Below are positions 23,926 through 32,673 of a stretch of DNA of 35,626 nucleotides, one piece after another. Where the stretch lies: NCBI GenBank assembly GCA_000252485.1, contig JH610772.1:1-35626 (forward strand), written 5' to 3'. A program made the translations under genes and the position numbers. A model generated the notes under the pieces. It worked only from the letters and a program-made list of their open reading frames with translations. It had not been told where the DNA came from and did not search any database. The DNA comes from Prochloron didemni P4-Papua_New_Guinea (lineage in GTDB: Bacteria; Cyanobacteriota; Cyanobacteriia; Cyanobacteriales; Prochloraceae). Each line of letters starts with the position of its first letter. The first letter of the stretch is position 1.

Positions 23926-25152
23926 TCAGAGGGTTGGAGCGTCTTCTTCAACTACATCAGGCAATAAAAACTTCTTGATGGTATATAATACTTGCTCCGT
24001 TTTAATCGGTTTAGTTAAAAAGTCAGAAGCTCCCACTACTTTAGCTCGAACTCGGTCTACAAAACCATCTTTACCAGTTAGCATCACAATAGGGATTTTT
24101 TTAAACTTGGAAACCCGCCGCAACTGGCTGCACATTTCATAGCCATTGACAATAGACATGGTAACATCCAAGAAAATAAAATCGGGATTGTTTGCTATAA
24201 TGGTTTGCACAGCTCGTAAATCTTCCTGAATGCCGATGAAGCGATAACCAGCCTTAGTGAGAATATACTCCATCTGCTTGCAAATTCGCATGCTATCATC
24301 AATACAGGCAATCAGAGGTTGGTAGGTAGCAAAAATTGACTGTTGTTTGGCTGCTGTTTTAGATTCTTGCAGTGAGTTAATAGGTTGTTCCTTGGTTCCT
24401 AATGTTGGTAAATCTGGAATCTCCACTAACTCTAAATAATCTTGACGAATATAAGTAGCAAGAGAACAAGTCAAACGTAATAAGTTTTGATTGAGTTTAA
24501 CTGCAAAGTCTCTTAAAGTTCGTTTTCCGTTGGCCAGCTTTACTAATTTAGTATAAGTTTTTTGAGAAATATTTGCTTCTAACCCCTGGCTATCTTTTAA
24601 AATGGGAGCAAGATTGGGTGACCAGCTATCCAACCCATGCTTACTCCAAGCTAACCAAGCATTACTCGTTTGAGCAAGAATTTGTTCTACTGGGATTAAA
24701 GTAACAGAAACTTTTAAACCACATTCCCATAAAAAAGCAGCAGAAGCCTGTTTAGGAGTATATTCTAGTGCTTCTGTTATTTCCTGCTGGACTATATCAA
24801 ATAAAGCCTCAGCTATCTTACTCCTAATTAGAGCCGTCACCTTATCCCCCATAATCATGCCTCTTTGTAGTATAACTGTCAGTAAATAATAGTTTTGGCA
24901 CTCAAATTTTTCTGCTTTGCGCACGGTTAAGTGACTCCAATCCACCTCGGAGCAGTATTGAGTTAAATGTCTTTGCCAAGAACGATGGGGATGACAACCA
25001 CCTTCTGACCAAACCAGCCTACCGAGACAAAGATAAAGTCGCCACTCTTTATTTGTGGCGGGAGACTTCACGTCAATACGTCCTGTAAATCGCTTTTGTT
25101 GTAGTGAAAGCAGTTGTTTGGCTAATAAGTTTTTTGGAGCATTCATAAACAC
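23926..25152 (-). CDS. PatA-like response regulator (PATAN-type N-terminus + REC)
   Basis: A 408-residue protein. The N-terminal part (about 5-240) resembles the PATAN/DUF4388 module of cyanobacterial PatA, PixG and PilG-type regulators (LLSLQQKRFTGRIDV, LYLCLGRLVWSEGG, HPHRSWQRHL). The C-terminal CheY-like receiver (about 278-397) has acidic pair Asp285-Asp286, phospho-acceptor Asp329 in FIFLDVTMSIVNGYE and Lys381 in TKPI. Relatives act in phototaxis through type IV pili or in heterocyst patterning, but usually sit with CheW- and CheA-like genes; this one stands alone beside sphR. The start is GTG at 25152, with ATG at 25146 as alternative; no clear ribosome-binding site distinguishes them. 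Confidence 0.88.
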   Translation of the reverse strand: MFMNAPKNLLAKQLLSLQQKRFTGRIDVKSPATNKEWRLYLCLGRLVWSEGGCHPHRSWQRHLTQYCSEVDWSHLTVRKAEKFECQNYYLLTVILQRGMIMGDKVTALIRSKIAEALFDIVQQEITEALEYTPKQASAAFLWECGLKVSVTLIPVEQILAQTSNAWLAWSKHGLDSWSPNLAPILKDSQGLEANISQKTYTKLVKLANGKRTLRDFAVKLNQNLLRLTCSLATYIRQDYLELVEIPDLPTLGTKEQPINSLQESKTAAKQQSIFATYQPLIACIDDSMRICKQMEYILTKAGYRFIGIQEDLRAVQTIIANNPDFIFLDVTMSIVNGYEMCSQLRRVSKFKKIPIVMLTGKDGFVDRVRAKVVGASDFLTKPIKTEQVLYTIKKFLLPDVVEEDAPTL

Positions 25153-25453
25153 ATCGCGGCAACATGTTCGCCGTCATCAAATAAGTGGCGGATATTCATT
25201 CGTAATTCAAGTAAATTTAGGTTTAATGTTTGTAGAAAGTATTTGCCTGCTAGTTTCTAAATAACTTTATGGGAAAAATTGCCTCAATCATGTGTTAATC
25301 CCCAAAGGGATCAGGATAAATGAGACAAAATCGTTTTTCTTGTAGGGACGAGGAAACCTCGCCCAACCTTGACCTAATCAATGAACAAGGAACAATTATT
25401 AATTAACAATGTTGGGTTTTGTCTTTAGCTAGAAAATAATCAAGTTTCAAGGG
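25153..25453. other. 301-bp intergenic region
   Basis: No gene seen. It has a short inverted repeat in TAGGGACGAGGAAACCTCGCC (25342-25362; stem CGAGG/CCTCG) and a few degenerate AATTAACAAT units at about 25391-25410, and otherwise unremarkable AT-rich DNA. Confidence 0.5.
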
Positions 25454-25630
25454 TTACTCTTCTTCCTCCTCCTCTTCTTTAGTTGGATAAACAAAACTAT
25501 TGGAACGTCCGGTCAGAACTGATTTCCCTAAGGAGAGGGCGAATGAGGCTTGTTTTTCAGCTTTCTTGTTCCAATGGGCTTTGCGGTGATTGCGTTTTGA
25601 TTTGGAAGTTTTCTTCTTGGGGACAGCCAT
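25454..25630 (-). CDS. rpmF: Ribosomal protein L32
   Basis: A 58-residue protein starting [20 protein letters not shown], the standard cyanobacterial/plastid L32 start, then [20 protein letters not shown]. The cysteine zinc ribbon of some L32 proteins is absent, as usual in this lineage. The tail is seven consecutive glutamates. The frame is open 49 codons further upstream, but MAVPKKK at 25630 is unambiguous as the start. Confidence 0.95.
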   Translation of the reverse strand: MAVPKKKTSKSKRNHRKAHWNKKAEKQASFALSLGKSVLTGRSNSFVYPTKEEEEEEE

Positions 25631-25780
25631 GATGCTCGAACAAAAGTTGACAACCTTTCTATTGTTACATACTTTCACGACAAAGGTTAATCGGGAAAGA
25701 AGTCCGATCCGCGTCTCTTTTAGGAATGGGGGTACAGTTGAATGAGGGCACCGCTGTGGGCCCTTACTAGATATCAAATA

Positions 25781-25814
25781 TTGTTTATTGTTTATTGTTT
25801 ATTGTTCATTGTTA
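25781..25814. repeat. Heptanucleotide array (TTTATTG)n overlapping a gene end
   Basis: Three TTTATTG units followed by TTCATTG, TTA. The array crosses the stop codon of the GntR-type gene: the last five residues YNNEQ and the TAA stop are read from repeat units. Confidence 0.85.
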
Positions 25815-26782
25815 TAACCCAAACCCAATTTTCTTTTAAGGAGGTTGATGGAGTTTTCGCCAATATAATTTTCGCTTTCAATTAGTTGGGGTCTACGAAT
25901 TAGGTTATCTGAAGCAGCTCTCATTGCTTCTTTGACGAGAGGGTAACTAGCGCGATCGCAGATAATTGTATGAGCTGCGCGGACTAAAGCTTTCAATTTA
26001 TAAGTATTGCGAGCTTGGGCCGTTATTACCAGTATATCTTCTCCTCGCAGACTGCGAACAATAATTTCTGCGACTCCTAAAATACCGAAGCTGAGACTGA
26101 CTAAACCCAAACAACTGTTGGGTGGTAACTTTTTAATAATAGCTAATTCTTGCTTATAATCCCTAATGTCAATGGGAATCACTGGTACGGATTTAGGAGA
26201 GGCGATGGCTTCTGCTTCTTGGAGAAAATAACAACTGGTTACTACTGTAGCAGAATTGCTTTCTTCTAGTACTCTATCTAATTGCTCTAAGGAAACCAAT
26301 TGCACGGGAATGCCTAAATGTTCTTCTACTTCTGCTACTATTAATTCTCCTGCCCCCAGATCTCGTTCGGAAACCGTTACTAAGACTTTGGCGCTACAGC
26401 GCAAGCGCCAGTCAATTTCTGCTAGCAATAATTCTCGTGCCTGGGTTAAAGTACATCCGAGAGACAACAAATCATCTAGACTCTTTTGCACTAAGAAATC
26501 TGCTTCTGTAATTGAGGGTCGGGGTATTCTACTTTCTCTTTCTCTTGCTTTAACATAGATTCCAGAACCAGCTTGAGATTCTACCAGTCCGCTAGCTTCT
26601 AATTGTTGATAAATTTTATTAATAGTATTGCGGTGTAAACCGGTCATGGCTCCTAATTGCCTGGTGGAAGGTAAGCGATGACCGGGAGGATATTGACGGG
26701 AGGCAATGGCAAATTTAATTTGGTCGAAGATTTGTTTTGAGGCTGGAATTTCACTGTCTGTTTTGATTTGATATTGTAGCAT
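25799..26782 (-). CDS. GntR family transcriptional regulator
   Basis: A 327-residue DNA-binding protein. The N-terminal winged helix (about 8-77) has the GntR signature PGHRLPSTRQLGAMTGLHRN and TINKIYQQLEASGLV, ending in GSGIYVK. The long C-terminal half does not look like an aminotransferase (MocR) or FadR effector domain; it has several alpha/beta segments such as VLVTVSERDLGAGE and GLVSLSFGILGVAEIIV, possibly a periplasmic-binding-like or ligand-sensing fold. Synechocystis Sll1961, a GntR-type regulator reported to affect photosystem stoichiometry, could be a relative, but I could not compare sequences. The C-terminal codons lie in a heptanucleotide repeat. Confidence 0.88.
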   Translation of the reverse strand: MLQYQIKTDSEIPASKQIFDQIKFAIASRQYPPGHRLPSTRQLGAMTGLHRNTINKIYQQLEASGLVESQAGSGIYVKARERESRIPRPSITEADFLVQKSLDDLLSLGCTLTQARELLLAEIDWRLRCSAKVLVTVSERDLGAGELIVAEVEEHLGIPVQLVSLEQLDRVLEESNSATVVTSCYFLQEAEAIASPKSVPVIPIDIRDYKQELAIIKKLPPNSCLGLVSLSFGILGVAEIIVRSLRGEDILVITAQARNTYKLKALVRAAHTIICDRASYPLVKEAMRAASDNLIRRPQLIESENYIGENSINLLKRKLGLGYNNEQ

Positions 26783-26848
26783 ATTTGTTATTTGAACCGC
26801 AGATAAACGCAGATGAACACAGATAAATATAGATATTTTAGATATTTT

Positions 26849-26879
26849 TGTTAGTTGGTTGTTGGTTATTGGTTATTGG
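26849..26879. repeat. Heptanucleotide array (TTGGTTA)n
   Basis: TTAGTTG, GTTGTTG, GTTATTG, GTTATTG-type units between the divergent GntR and dienelactone hydrolase genes. It lies in the shared promoter region. Confidence 0.7.
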
Positions 26880-26938
26880 GTAAATTGTATTGGAATTAGT
26901 CTAAAATCGATTGTAGCTGTTAAAGTAAGATAAAGAAG

Positions 26939-27670
26939 ATGATTAAAACGGAAAAGGTGGTAGTTCGCAATGGAGATTTAGCCATTGACAGTTATTTGGC
27001 TATTCCAGAAGGAAAGGAAACTTTTCCAGGGGTAGTGGTAATTCAGGAAATTTTTGGGGTGAATTCTCACATTCGCGACGTGACGGAAAGATTTGCTAAA
27101 CTGGGTTATGCTGCCATCGCTCCCGCTATTTATCAGCGCCAAGCTCCTGGTTTTGAAGTAGGATACGAGCCGGAAGATATTAAAATTGGCAAGGTTTACA
27201 AGAGTCAAACTAAAGCAGAAGAACTGTTAGGAGACGTTCAAGGAGCGATTAACTATCTCTACAGTTTACCTCAAGTAGACTCGACGGGGGTGGGTTGTAT
27301 CGGCTTTTGTTTTGGGGGTCATGTTGCTTATTTAGCGGCTACTCTGGATGATGTTACTGCTACCGCTTCTTTCTACGGGGCAGGTATTACTAATTGGTGT
27401 CCTGGTGACGGTTCTCCCACTATTACTCGCACGGCAGCTATTAAAGGTAGTTTATCTGCTTTCTTTGGTTTGGAAGATGGGAGCATTCCCGTGGAACAAG
27501 TAGATGAAATTGAAAGGGAACTGACTCAGCAAGGTATTGACCACCGAGTATTTCGCTATGAGGGAGCGGACCACGGCTTTTTCTGCGATTGCCGCTCGAG
27601 CTACAATCAGAAGGCAGCGTTCCATGCTTGGCAACAAGTGCTAGAGTTATTTGGTGAAAAGCTCAAATAA
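26939..27670 (+). CDS. Dienelactone hydrolase family protein
   Basis: A 243-residue cytosolic alpha/beta hydrolase. Nucleophile Cys124 sits in GFCFGGH (122-128), the acid is probably Asp180 in GLEDGSIP, and the base is His212 in GADHGF; Glu37 in QEIFG matches the residue that interacts with the cysteine in the family. The complete Cys-Asp-His arrangement separates it from serine esterases. The natural substrate in cyanobacteria is unknown; dienelactone itself is unlikely. It is divergent from the GntR-type regulator, which might control it, and is followed 59 bp later by the S1-domain gene. Confidence 0.93.
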   Translation: MIKTEKVVVRNGDLAIDSYLAIPEGKETFPGVVVIQEIFGVNSHIRDVTERFAKLGYAAIAPAIYQRQAPGFEVGYEPEDIKIGKVYKSQTKAEELLGDVQGAINYLYSLPQVDSTGVGCIGFCFGGHVAYLAATLDDVTATASFYGAGITNWCPGDGSPTITRTAAIKGSLSAFFGLEDGSIPVEQVDEIERELTQQGIDHRVFRYEGADHGFFCDCRSSYNQKAAFHAWQQVLELFGEKLK

Positions 27671-27729
27671 TCAGTTATTGGTTCTTTGTTGCTTTCCCAG
27701 CCAAATAGCTTGAAATTGCATGCAGACCA

Positions 27730-28626
27730 ATGGGACTTTACGATGATTTTGCCAAGGGGCTCGAAGAACACGACTACCAGTTTGAGAAAGGTCAGGTAGT
27801 GCGGGGAAAAGTGGTGGAATATGACACTGGAGGAGTGTATGTGGATATTGGCGCTAAGTCCCCTGGTTTCGTTCCTGCGGCGGAGGTGGCTTTAAAGAGG
27901 ACAGGGGAACTAGCGGAAATGTTGCCATTACAAGAGGAAATGGAATTTCTCATTATCAGCAACCAAAATGCAGAAGGTCAAATGACTCTTTCTCGCCGCC
28001 AGTTGGAAATGAAGCAAATTTGGGATAAACTGGCGGAAATGGCAGCAGAGAGTCACTCGGTACAAATAGAAGTGACGGGAACTAATAAGGGGGGTATTGT
28101 TGGCAATGTAGAAGGGTTAAAAGGTTTTATCCCGCGATCGCATTTAGTGGAAGCCAACAACCTGGACTCTCTGGTAGGGGAAACCCTCACAGCAACTTTT
28201 TTGGAAGTAGACCGGGAACGGAATAAGTTAGTTTTGTCCCAACGTCAAGCAGTTCGGGCAGCGGCGATGGCTAAAATAAAAGTAGGAGAGTTGGCAGAAG
28301 GAACGGTGGCGAGTATTAAGCCTTACGGACTGTTTGTGGATTTAGGTCGAGTTACCGGTTTGCTCCATATTAGACAAGTCAGCAATGGGAGAGTGGAGTC
28401 CCTGGAGGCTATGTTTAAAGTTGGCCAGCAAATTAAAGTGATGGTGATGGAGATAGACGAGTATAAAAATCGCATTTCTCTCTCCACGAAGATATTAGAA
28501 AGCTATCCGGGGGAAATTCTAGAACATCTGGATACTGTGATGGCGAATGCGGAGGAACGAGCAGAACTGGCGAAAGAAAATATGTCTAATCAACCGAATC
28601 TACCGAAACCCAAGATTCAATCGTAG
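27730..28626 (+). CDS. S1-domain RNA-binding protein (short ribosomal S1 homologue)
   Basis: A 298-residue protein with three S1 OB-fold repeats at about 18-90, 104-172 and 187-258 (GQVVRGKVVEYDTGGVYVDIG, listed here as GQVVRGKVVEY and GVYVDIG; HSVQIEVTGTNKGGIVGNVE; GTVASIKPYGLFVDLG). E. coli S1 has six repeats. Cyanobacteria generally carry two short S1 genes; this one resembles the nbp1/rps1b type rather than the main ribosomal S1, but that assignment is tentative. It binds mRNA in the cytosol. The basic, asparagine-rich tail follows the third repeat. Confidence 0.9.
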   Translation: MGLYDDFAKGLEEHDYQFEKGQVVRGKVVEYDTGGVYVDIGAKSPGFVPAAEVALKRTGELAEMLPLQEEMEFLIISNQNAEGQMTLSRRQLEMKQIWDKLAEMAAESHSVQIEVTGTNKGGIVGNVEGLKGFIPRSHLVEANNLDSLVGETLTATFLEVDRERNKLVLSQRQAVRAAAMAKIKVGELAEGTVASIKPYGLFVDLGRVTGLLHIRQVSNGRVESLEAMFKVGQQIKVMVMEIDEYKNRISLSTKILESYPGEILEHLDTVMANAEERAELAKENMSNQPNLPKPKIQS

Positions 28627-28862
28627 TACTGAGAGTTAAATTACCTGTAGCAAACAACTTAGGTCAATCAATGCGCGACTCTTTGAGATTGAGAATCTAG
28701 GCGGTTGATATCACCAAAAAACTCAGGCGATCTCAAAGAGATCCGCGAAGCGGTGCGCGGAGATTGTAAAATGAAAGCGATCGCTCTAACTAAAATAGGG
28801 CGTTTTCAAATGATTCGTAAAACCTAATCGGAATGTGGGATCTACATGTTCCAATCTTTCTG

Positions 28863-29216
28863 TCAATTTTCGGATTCATATTTAGAAATAATGGTTTGGA
28901 TATCATCTGCTGTGATGTCAGCTTGTTGAGATTTTGAGTAAATCGTTAGTAAGATAATCGCTTTGGCTGTTTTGACATAGTAAATGAGTCTATAACCCCC
29001 ACTTTTTCCCTTTTGAATATCGCTATTTCTTACCCGTAACTTAAAAACTTCATAACCAATTTTCGGAATGCGATCTCCGAGTATTTCCCCTTGTTGAAGT
29101 TGTTGAATGACTGGTTGAATATCGTTGCCAATGTTGAGATATTGTTTTGCTAGTTTGTGTAGATTGCGTTGGAATCTTGGTGTTGCTTCGACTTGAATCA
29201 ATGGTAGTTCAGACAT
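28863..29216 (-). CDS. RelE/ParE superfamily toxin
   Basis: A 117-residue toxin of a type II pair. TPRFQRNLHKLAKQYLNIGNDI gives the N-terminal helices (shown as TPRFQRNLHKLAKQY), followed by the beta-sheet core VFKLRVRNSD and GKSGGYRLIYYVKTAKAIILL, ending YSKSQQADITADDI. These match RelE/HigB-like mRNA interferases. The ATG at 29216 is preferred over a TTG at 29225; it overlaps the antitoxin stop in ATGTCTGA, giving translational coupling. Activity on mRNA is inferred from the family. Confidence 0.87.
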   Translation of the reverse strand: MSELPLIQVEATPRFQRNLHKLAKQYLNIGNDIQPVIQQLQQGEILGDRIPKIGYEVFKLRVRNSDIQKGKSGGYRLIYYVKTAKAIILLTIYSKSQQADITADDIQTIISKYESEN

Positions 29217-29466
29217 TTTGCTCAATTCCTTCCCAAAGTTGAGAAACGGGAATTGTTTGTTCAGTCATGGCTTCATGCCAAGCTTGACGAAAATCGTTGA
29301 GTATTTCTTCTCTAGAAGAGATTAACTCATCGTCTTCGCCAATATCAACTGTTTTTGGAATAAGAACAATAACCTCTACACGACTATTTTCCGTTATATT
29401 TAATGGCCGATCTAAAGACAAGCTTCCCTGTTCATCAACGGTTGCCATTAATTTTATTGCTTTCAT
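29209..29466 (-). CDS. Antitoxin of the RelE/ParE-type pair
   Basis: An 85-residue protein directly upstream of the toxin. The N-terminus IKLMATVDEQGSLSLDRPL with VEVIVLIP suggests an AbrB/SpoVT-like beta DNA-binding start, and the C-terminal half (ILNDFRQAWHEAMTEQTIPV, WEGIEQ) is helical and suitable for toxin binding. Antitoxins of this sort usually also repress their own promoter. The 8-bp overlap with the toxin gene supports the role. No other antitoxin family was recognised. Confidence 0.82.
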   Translation of the reverse strand: MKAIKLMATVDEQGSLSLDRPLNITENSRVEVIVLIPKTVDIGEDDELISSREEILNDFRQAWHEAMTEQTIPVSQLWEGIEQNV

Positions 29467-29652
29467 TGAGATGTTAATTTTTAAATTACATTCTCTAATT
29501 ATAGCTTGACGATTTTCTTTTTTTCCGTGTCATGCGATCGCTTTTTTGATGACTTCTTTTTCCGATAGAGCGATCGCCAGATAAATCAACAGGCTAAAAC
29601 AGTTACAAGTTAGGTTGCAAAAGGGTTCTGCTCACGAAACATGGATTATTTG

Positions 29653-30399
29653 CTAAATAAACTGTTTAACAACATAAGCTGTGGGACAAGGATAATCTAG
29701 AGCTTGAATTTGGATGTTCTTTTCCTCGAAAAACCGATCTGCTCCTTGTGCTTCCGACCATTGATGATAAGCATATTCATCAAATACCACCATCCCGCCA
29801 ATGGATACTCGATCCCAAAATGCATTTAAAGCGTGGTAGGTTGGGTTCTCTAAGTCCAGATCTAGATACAAGCAAGAAATTTTCAAACCCGGTCTTTTAG
29901 CAACAAACTCCGGAGCTGTTTGAGAAATATCACCTGAAATCAAATCGTAACTCTTCTCGTCAAAACCCCCATTAACGATCAGGTCTTGGACAAATCTTTC
30001 TGCTCCTTCTTCATGTTTGTAACCTCTGACCTCAAAAAGACCTTGCATGGAAGCCCGATCTTGTCCCGATAAAGAATTAAGCAAAGATTCCGTGTCAAAA
30101 TAGTCAAAGCCGATCGCTTTCTTCAAGGAGTTAGGAGCGAGAATCTTTTTAAGCTTCAGCCAAGTTAACATTCCGCTTCCTCGATAGACTCCTGCTTCTA
30201 CAATATCACCAGGTACGTTGATAATCTTGTTGAAGATTAAAGTTCTCGCGGTTAACTTGGCAAGTATTTTAGTGTCATCGCTAAAAATAAATTTTTCAAA
30301 AGCATCATAAATTTCGCTTTGTTGTTTAGTTCTAGTCTCTAAAGGGATGGATTGATTCAATTGGGATGATGGTTCGACTTGAGATTGAGCGTCATTCAT
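29653..30399 (-). CDS. TylF/macrocin O-methyltransferase-like protein
   Basis: A 248-residue SAM-dependent methyltransferase. The SAM-binding segment GDIVEAGVYRGSG is at 64-76; YLDLDLENPTYHALNAFWDR (179-198) and GGMVVFDEYAYHQW (201-214) match TylF-family metal ligands, with candidate Asp180, Asp182 and Asp207. TylF-type enzymes methylate sugar hydroxyls in antibiotics and surface glycans; here a sugar on a polysaccharide is the likely acceptor, inferred from the neighbouring sugar-phosphate genes. It is the last gene of the right-hand cluster, 78 bp after the HAD gene on the same strand. Confidence 0.85.
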   Translation of the reverse strand: MNDAQSQVEPSSQLNQSIPLETRTKQQSEIYDAFEKFIFSDDTKILAKLTARTLIFNKIINVPGDIVEAGVYRGSGMLTWLKLKKILAPNSLKKAIGFDYFDTESLLNSLSGQDRASMQGLFEVRGYKHEEGAERFVQDLIVNGGFDEKSYDLISGDISQTAPEFVAKRPGLKISCLYLDLDLENPTYHALNAFWDRVSIGGMVVFDEYAYHQWSEAQGADRFFEEKNIQIQALDYPCPTAYVVKQFI

Positions 30400-30477
30400 G
30401 AAAGTTTTTACCTATTTTTTGTTTAATGTGAAATTCTTGAATTTAACCTTTTTTGAGATAGATCTAGCTGCAGAATT

Positions 30478-30852
30478 TTAGAGATTGGAATCTTTGATAA
30501 CCTTAAGAGAATCCAATCCTTCATTCCTCAACAAATTGACGGCGTAACTGGTGAGAAGTCCGGAAGGCTTTTTATCGTTGATACAGATTCGTTCTCCGGT
30601 AGGTACGCCAAAAACTGCCATATTGTAGCGAAGTCCGGAGTTTGTTAGCAAAGCTAAAGTTGATTCGCGCATTTCTTCTTTGCGAGCGGTGAGCAAGATG
30701 ATAAAATCTTCTTCAGATATTAGCTCCCAAAACTCTTTAGCTCCGGGGAGTAACTTATCTCCATCTTGCTTGTAGCCATTATGCTCCAGGATCACCCCAT
30801 CAAGATCGATCAACCAGGTTTTGGGTAAATTGCTGAGAATTAGCTCTGTCAT
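30478..30852 (-). CDS. Small HAD-superfamily phosphatase
   Basis: A 124-residue HAD-type hydrolase without a large cap. Motif I is LIDLDGVI with Asp16 and Asp18, motif II is LLTAR with Thr55, and a late INDKKPSG segment (91-98) provides the acidic metal-binding Asp93. Such minimal HADs resemble those in capsule loci and the KdsC/GmhB group by size, but belong to neither by sequence as far as I can tell. The ATG at 30852 overlaps the stop of the upstream gene as ATGA, so the two proteins are translationally coupled and probably act in the same pathway. Confidence 0.82.
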   Translation of the reverse strand: MTELILSNLPKTWLIDLDGVILEHNGYKQDGDKLLPGAKEFWELISEEDFIILLTARKEEMRESTLALLTNSGLRYNMAVFGVPTGERICINDKKPSGLLTSYAVNLLRNEGLDSLKVIKDSNL

Positions 30853-32369
30853 GATAATGCTTTCTCCAACCACAACAGTCCATTATAGAAACTCGCTAAA
30901 ATTGAATCGTAATCGTCTTTGACATATCCAGATAAAGACAGCCAAATGAGTGCGTGTAGCAGACGAATCCCGGACATTTCATCTGGTTCGCGTTCTACAA
31001 ACATAGCTTCCAAATCTTGCCAACCATTGCTTTCTATCTGGAGATCCACTCGTTCTCCGGTAATTTTGAGCTGAAAGCAGCGACGATTAAACGGATCGTA
31101 GTCTCCAACAACGGAATAGTAGAGTTTTGCCCAATCGTACATGGGATCGCCGTAGAGCAGACTGGAACCAAAATAGCCTCGCGGATCGATTAACCAAGCT
31201 TGGTTTTGAGGGTCAACGAGCATGTTGGAAAAAGTGGGATCTCCATGAATTAACATGAACCGATCTACTTGGATCTCAGAAACCAGTTCCCAGAGTAAGT
31301 TCTGATATTGGGAATGAAAAGGATTGCGACAGAGAAAACCGTTTATTTCAATTGTGGGTTGATGGAAATTGGGAATCAGTGGAGCAACGCTGTTGACGCG
31401 ATCGCGGGTTTTCTGAAGGTAAACTTCTTCTAGCACTTTTGGATCGGCAGGTTTGACATCGCAATTATGAAGCCGATCTAGAAGCTGAAAAATGTCTCTG
31501 AGGATCTCCTCTTTTTGTTTTAAATCTATCTCCAACTCAAAGGGATGTACCCCCTCCAGGCGAGAGATGGTCATGGGATTGTCAGCAATCAAACTGGGTA
31601 AGCGATCGAACCCAAACGAATGAACCGTCCGATACCAATTTAGCTCCCGATCAATTAATTTCTGAAATTCTTGAACTCTTGCTTTTTTGATAACTCGTTC
31701 TGCCACAATTTCTACCGAGTTAAAGAAGCGACTGACGAGACTATTTTTTTGATACTCAGCTACGTTGTCCAGAGTTCCTAATTCGTAGGTGTCATCTAAG
31801 AACAACTCCTCAAACTTAATGGGTTGTTGAGAGAACCACCTGACGCATTCCCCTTCAGAAGGAATAGCTTGTAAAATAGATTTATTCGGAAAAACAAAAA
31901 AACCTGCTATTCCCCTTTCGTTGGAAGCTTCTTCTACACAAACTCCTGCTGAATTGTAAGACCAGCGACATTTAAAAGAACGACTCAGTCCGATCCAGTT
32001 TTTGTCATCAATTTCCCAGTCGGGAACTCGTTCCAACAGCAAATCGCACCAACTTAAGACAAAAGGAGTCTCTTCAGGAATGTAAGCCAATGCTTGGTCT
32101 ATCCCTGATATGGTTCCCTTTGTTTTTGCTTGAATTAACTGAACTGGAACTTGGGGAGGAAAAACTTCTAGGTATTTTGCTAAGACTTCATAGAGGTAAT
32201 CTCCAATAACTAGAAAGTTGGCAGAGGGAAAGCGATCGAATAAATGGTTTAATAAAGGTTGACCGCCAACAGAAAGCAAACACTTGGGTTTATTCCAGGT
32301 AAAATGCTTCAATCGACTTCCTTTCCCCCCTGCTTGAGCAATTACCCAGGGAATTTCACTTAGTTTCAT
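30849..32369 (-). CDS. Fused sugar nucleotidyltransferase and APH-type kinase
   Basis: A 506-residue two-domain enzyme. Residues 1-210 are a nucleotidyltransferase: AQAGGKGSRL (11-20), NKPKCLL (26-32) and SWCDLLL (106-112). Residues 230-500 are an aminoglycoside-phosphotransferase/choline-kinase-like kinase: HGDPTFSN (375-382) is the catalytic HxDxxxxN loop and IDPRG (394-398) supplies the metal Asp395; DPMYDWAKL follows. The fusion implies consecutive phosphorylation and nucleotide activation of one metabolite. Choline (LicA/LicC-like) is possible, but the adjacent KpsF-type isomerase and HAD phosphatase favour a sugar. The ATG at 32369 is preferred to the adjacent TTG. Confidence 0.82.
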   Translation of the reverse strand: MKLSEIPWVIAQAGGKGSRLKHFTWNKPKCLLSVGGQPLLNHLFDRFPSANFLVIGDYLYEVLAKYLEVFPPQVPVQLIQAKTKGTISGIDQALAYIPEETPFVLSWCDLLLERVPDWEIDDKNWIGLSRSFKCRWSYNSAGVCVEEASNERGIAGFFVFPNKSILQAIPSEGECVRWFSQQPIKFEELFLDDTYELGTLDNVAEYQKNSLVSRFFNSVEIVAERVIKKARVQEFQKLIDRELNWYRTVHSFGFDRLPSLIADNPMTISRLEGVHPFELEIDLKQKEEILRDIFQLLDRLHNCDVKPADPKVLEEVYLQKTRDRVNSVAPLIPNFHQPTIEINGFLCRNPFHSQYQNLLWELVSEIQVDRFMLIHGDPTFSNMLVDPQNQAWLIDPRGYFGSSLLYGDPMYDWAKLYYSVVGDYDPFNRRCFQLKITGERVDLQIESNGWQDLEAMFVEREPDEMSGIRLLHALIWLSLSGYVKDDYDSILASFYNGLLWLEKALS

Positions 32370-32372
32370 CAA

Positions 32373-32673
32373 TCAAGTCCCATAATTTCAACACAATTAA
32401 CAATTAACAATTAACAATTAATACCAAATCCGCTTTAGAGAGTAGAGGAAAAACTAGCCTGTAACCCAGACATTGTCTGGAACTTTTTAACCCGAATTTG
32501 GTAGAACAACTAGTAGTATATAGCGTTTCTTAGACTCATGAGGTACATTTATAATACCAGCTTATGAACGTGTTTAGTATTCAGTGAGAGCAACCGCTAG
32601 GTTGCTGTATAACTATCAACTGTCCACTATCAACTGTCAACTGCTATATTTATTTTTTTAGTTCACTATTTTT
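32373..32673. other. 301-bp gap between nucleotidyltransferase and kpsF-type genes
   Basis: No gene. A heptanucleotide array (32394-32421) is followed by AT-rich DNA, a small hairpin GCAACCGCTAGGTTGC (32588-32603) and a run of ACTATCAACTGTC units (32611-32643). The gap could hold a promoter, so single-operon transcription of the cluster is not certain. Confidence 0.5.
32394..32421. repeat. Heptanucleotide array (CAATTAA)4
   Basis: Four CAATTAA units a short distance upstream of the nucleotidyltransferase-kinase start. Same unit as at 6843-6870. Confidence 0.85.

Noticed and set aside
30849-32369. LicA/LicC-like choline kinase and cytidylyltransferase
   Set aside because: The domain order allows it, but the adjacent isomerase and phosphatase point to a sugar phosphate. 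Kept only as an alternative, since substrate residues cannot be judged by eye.
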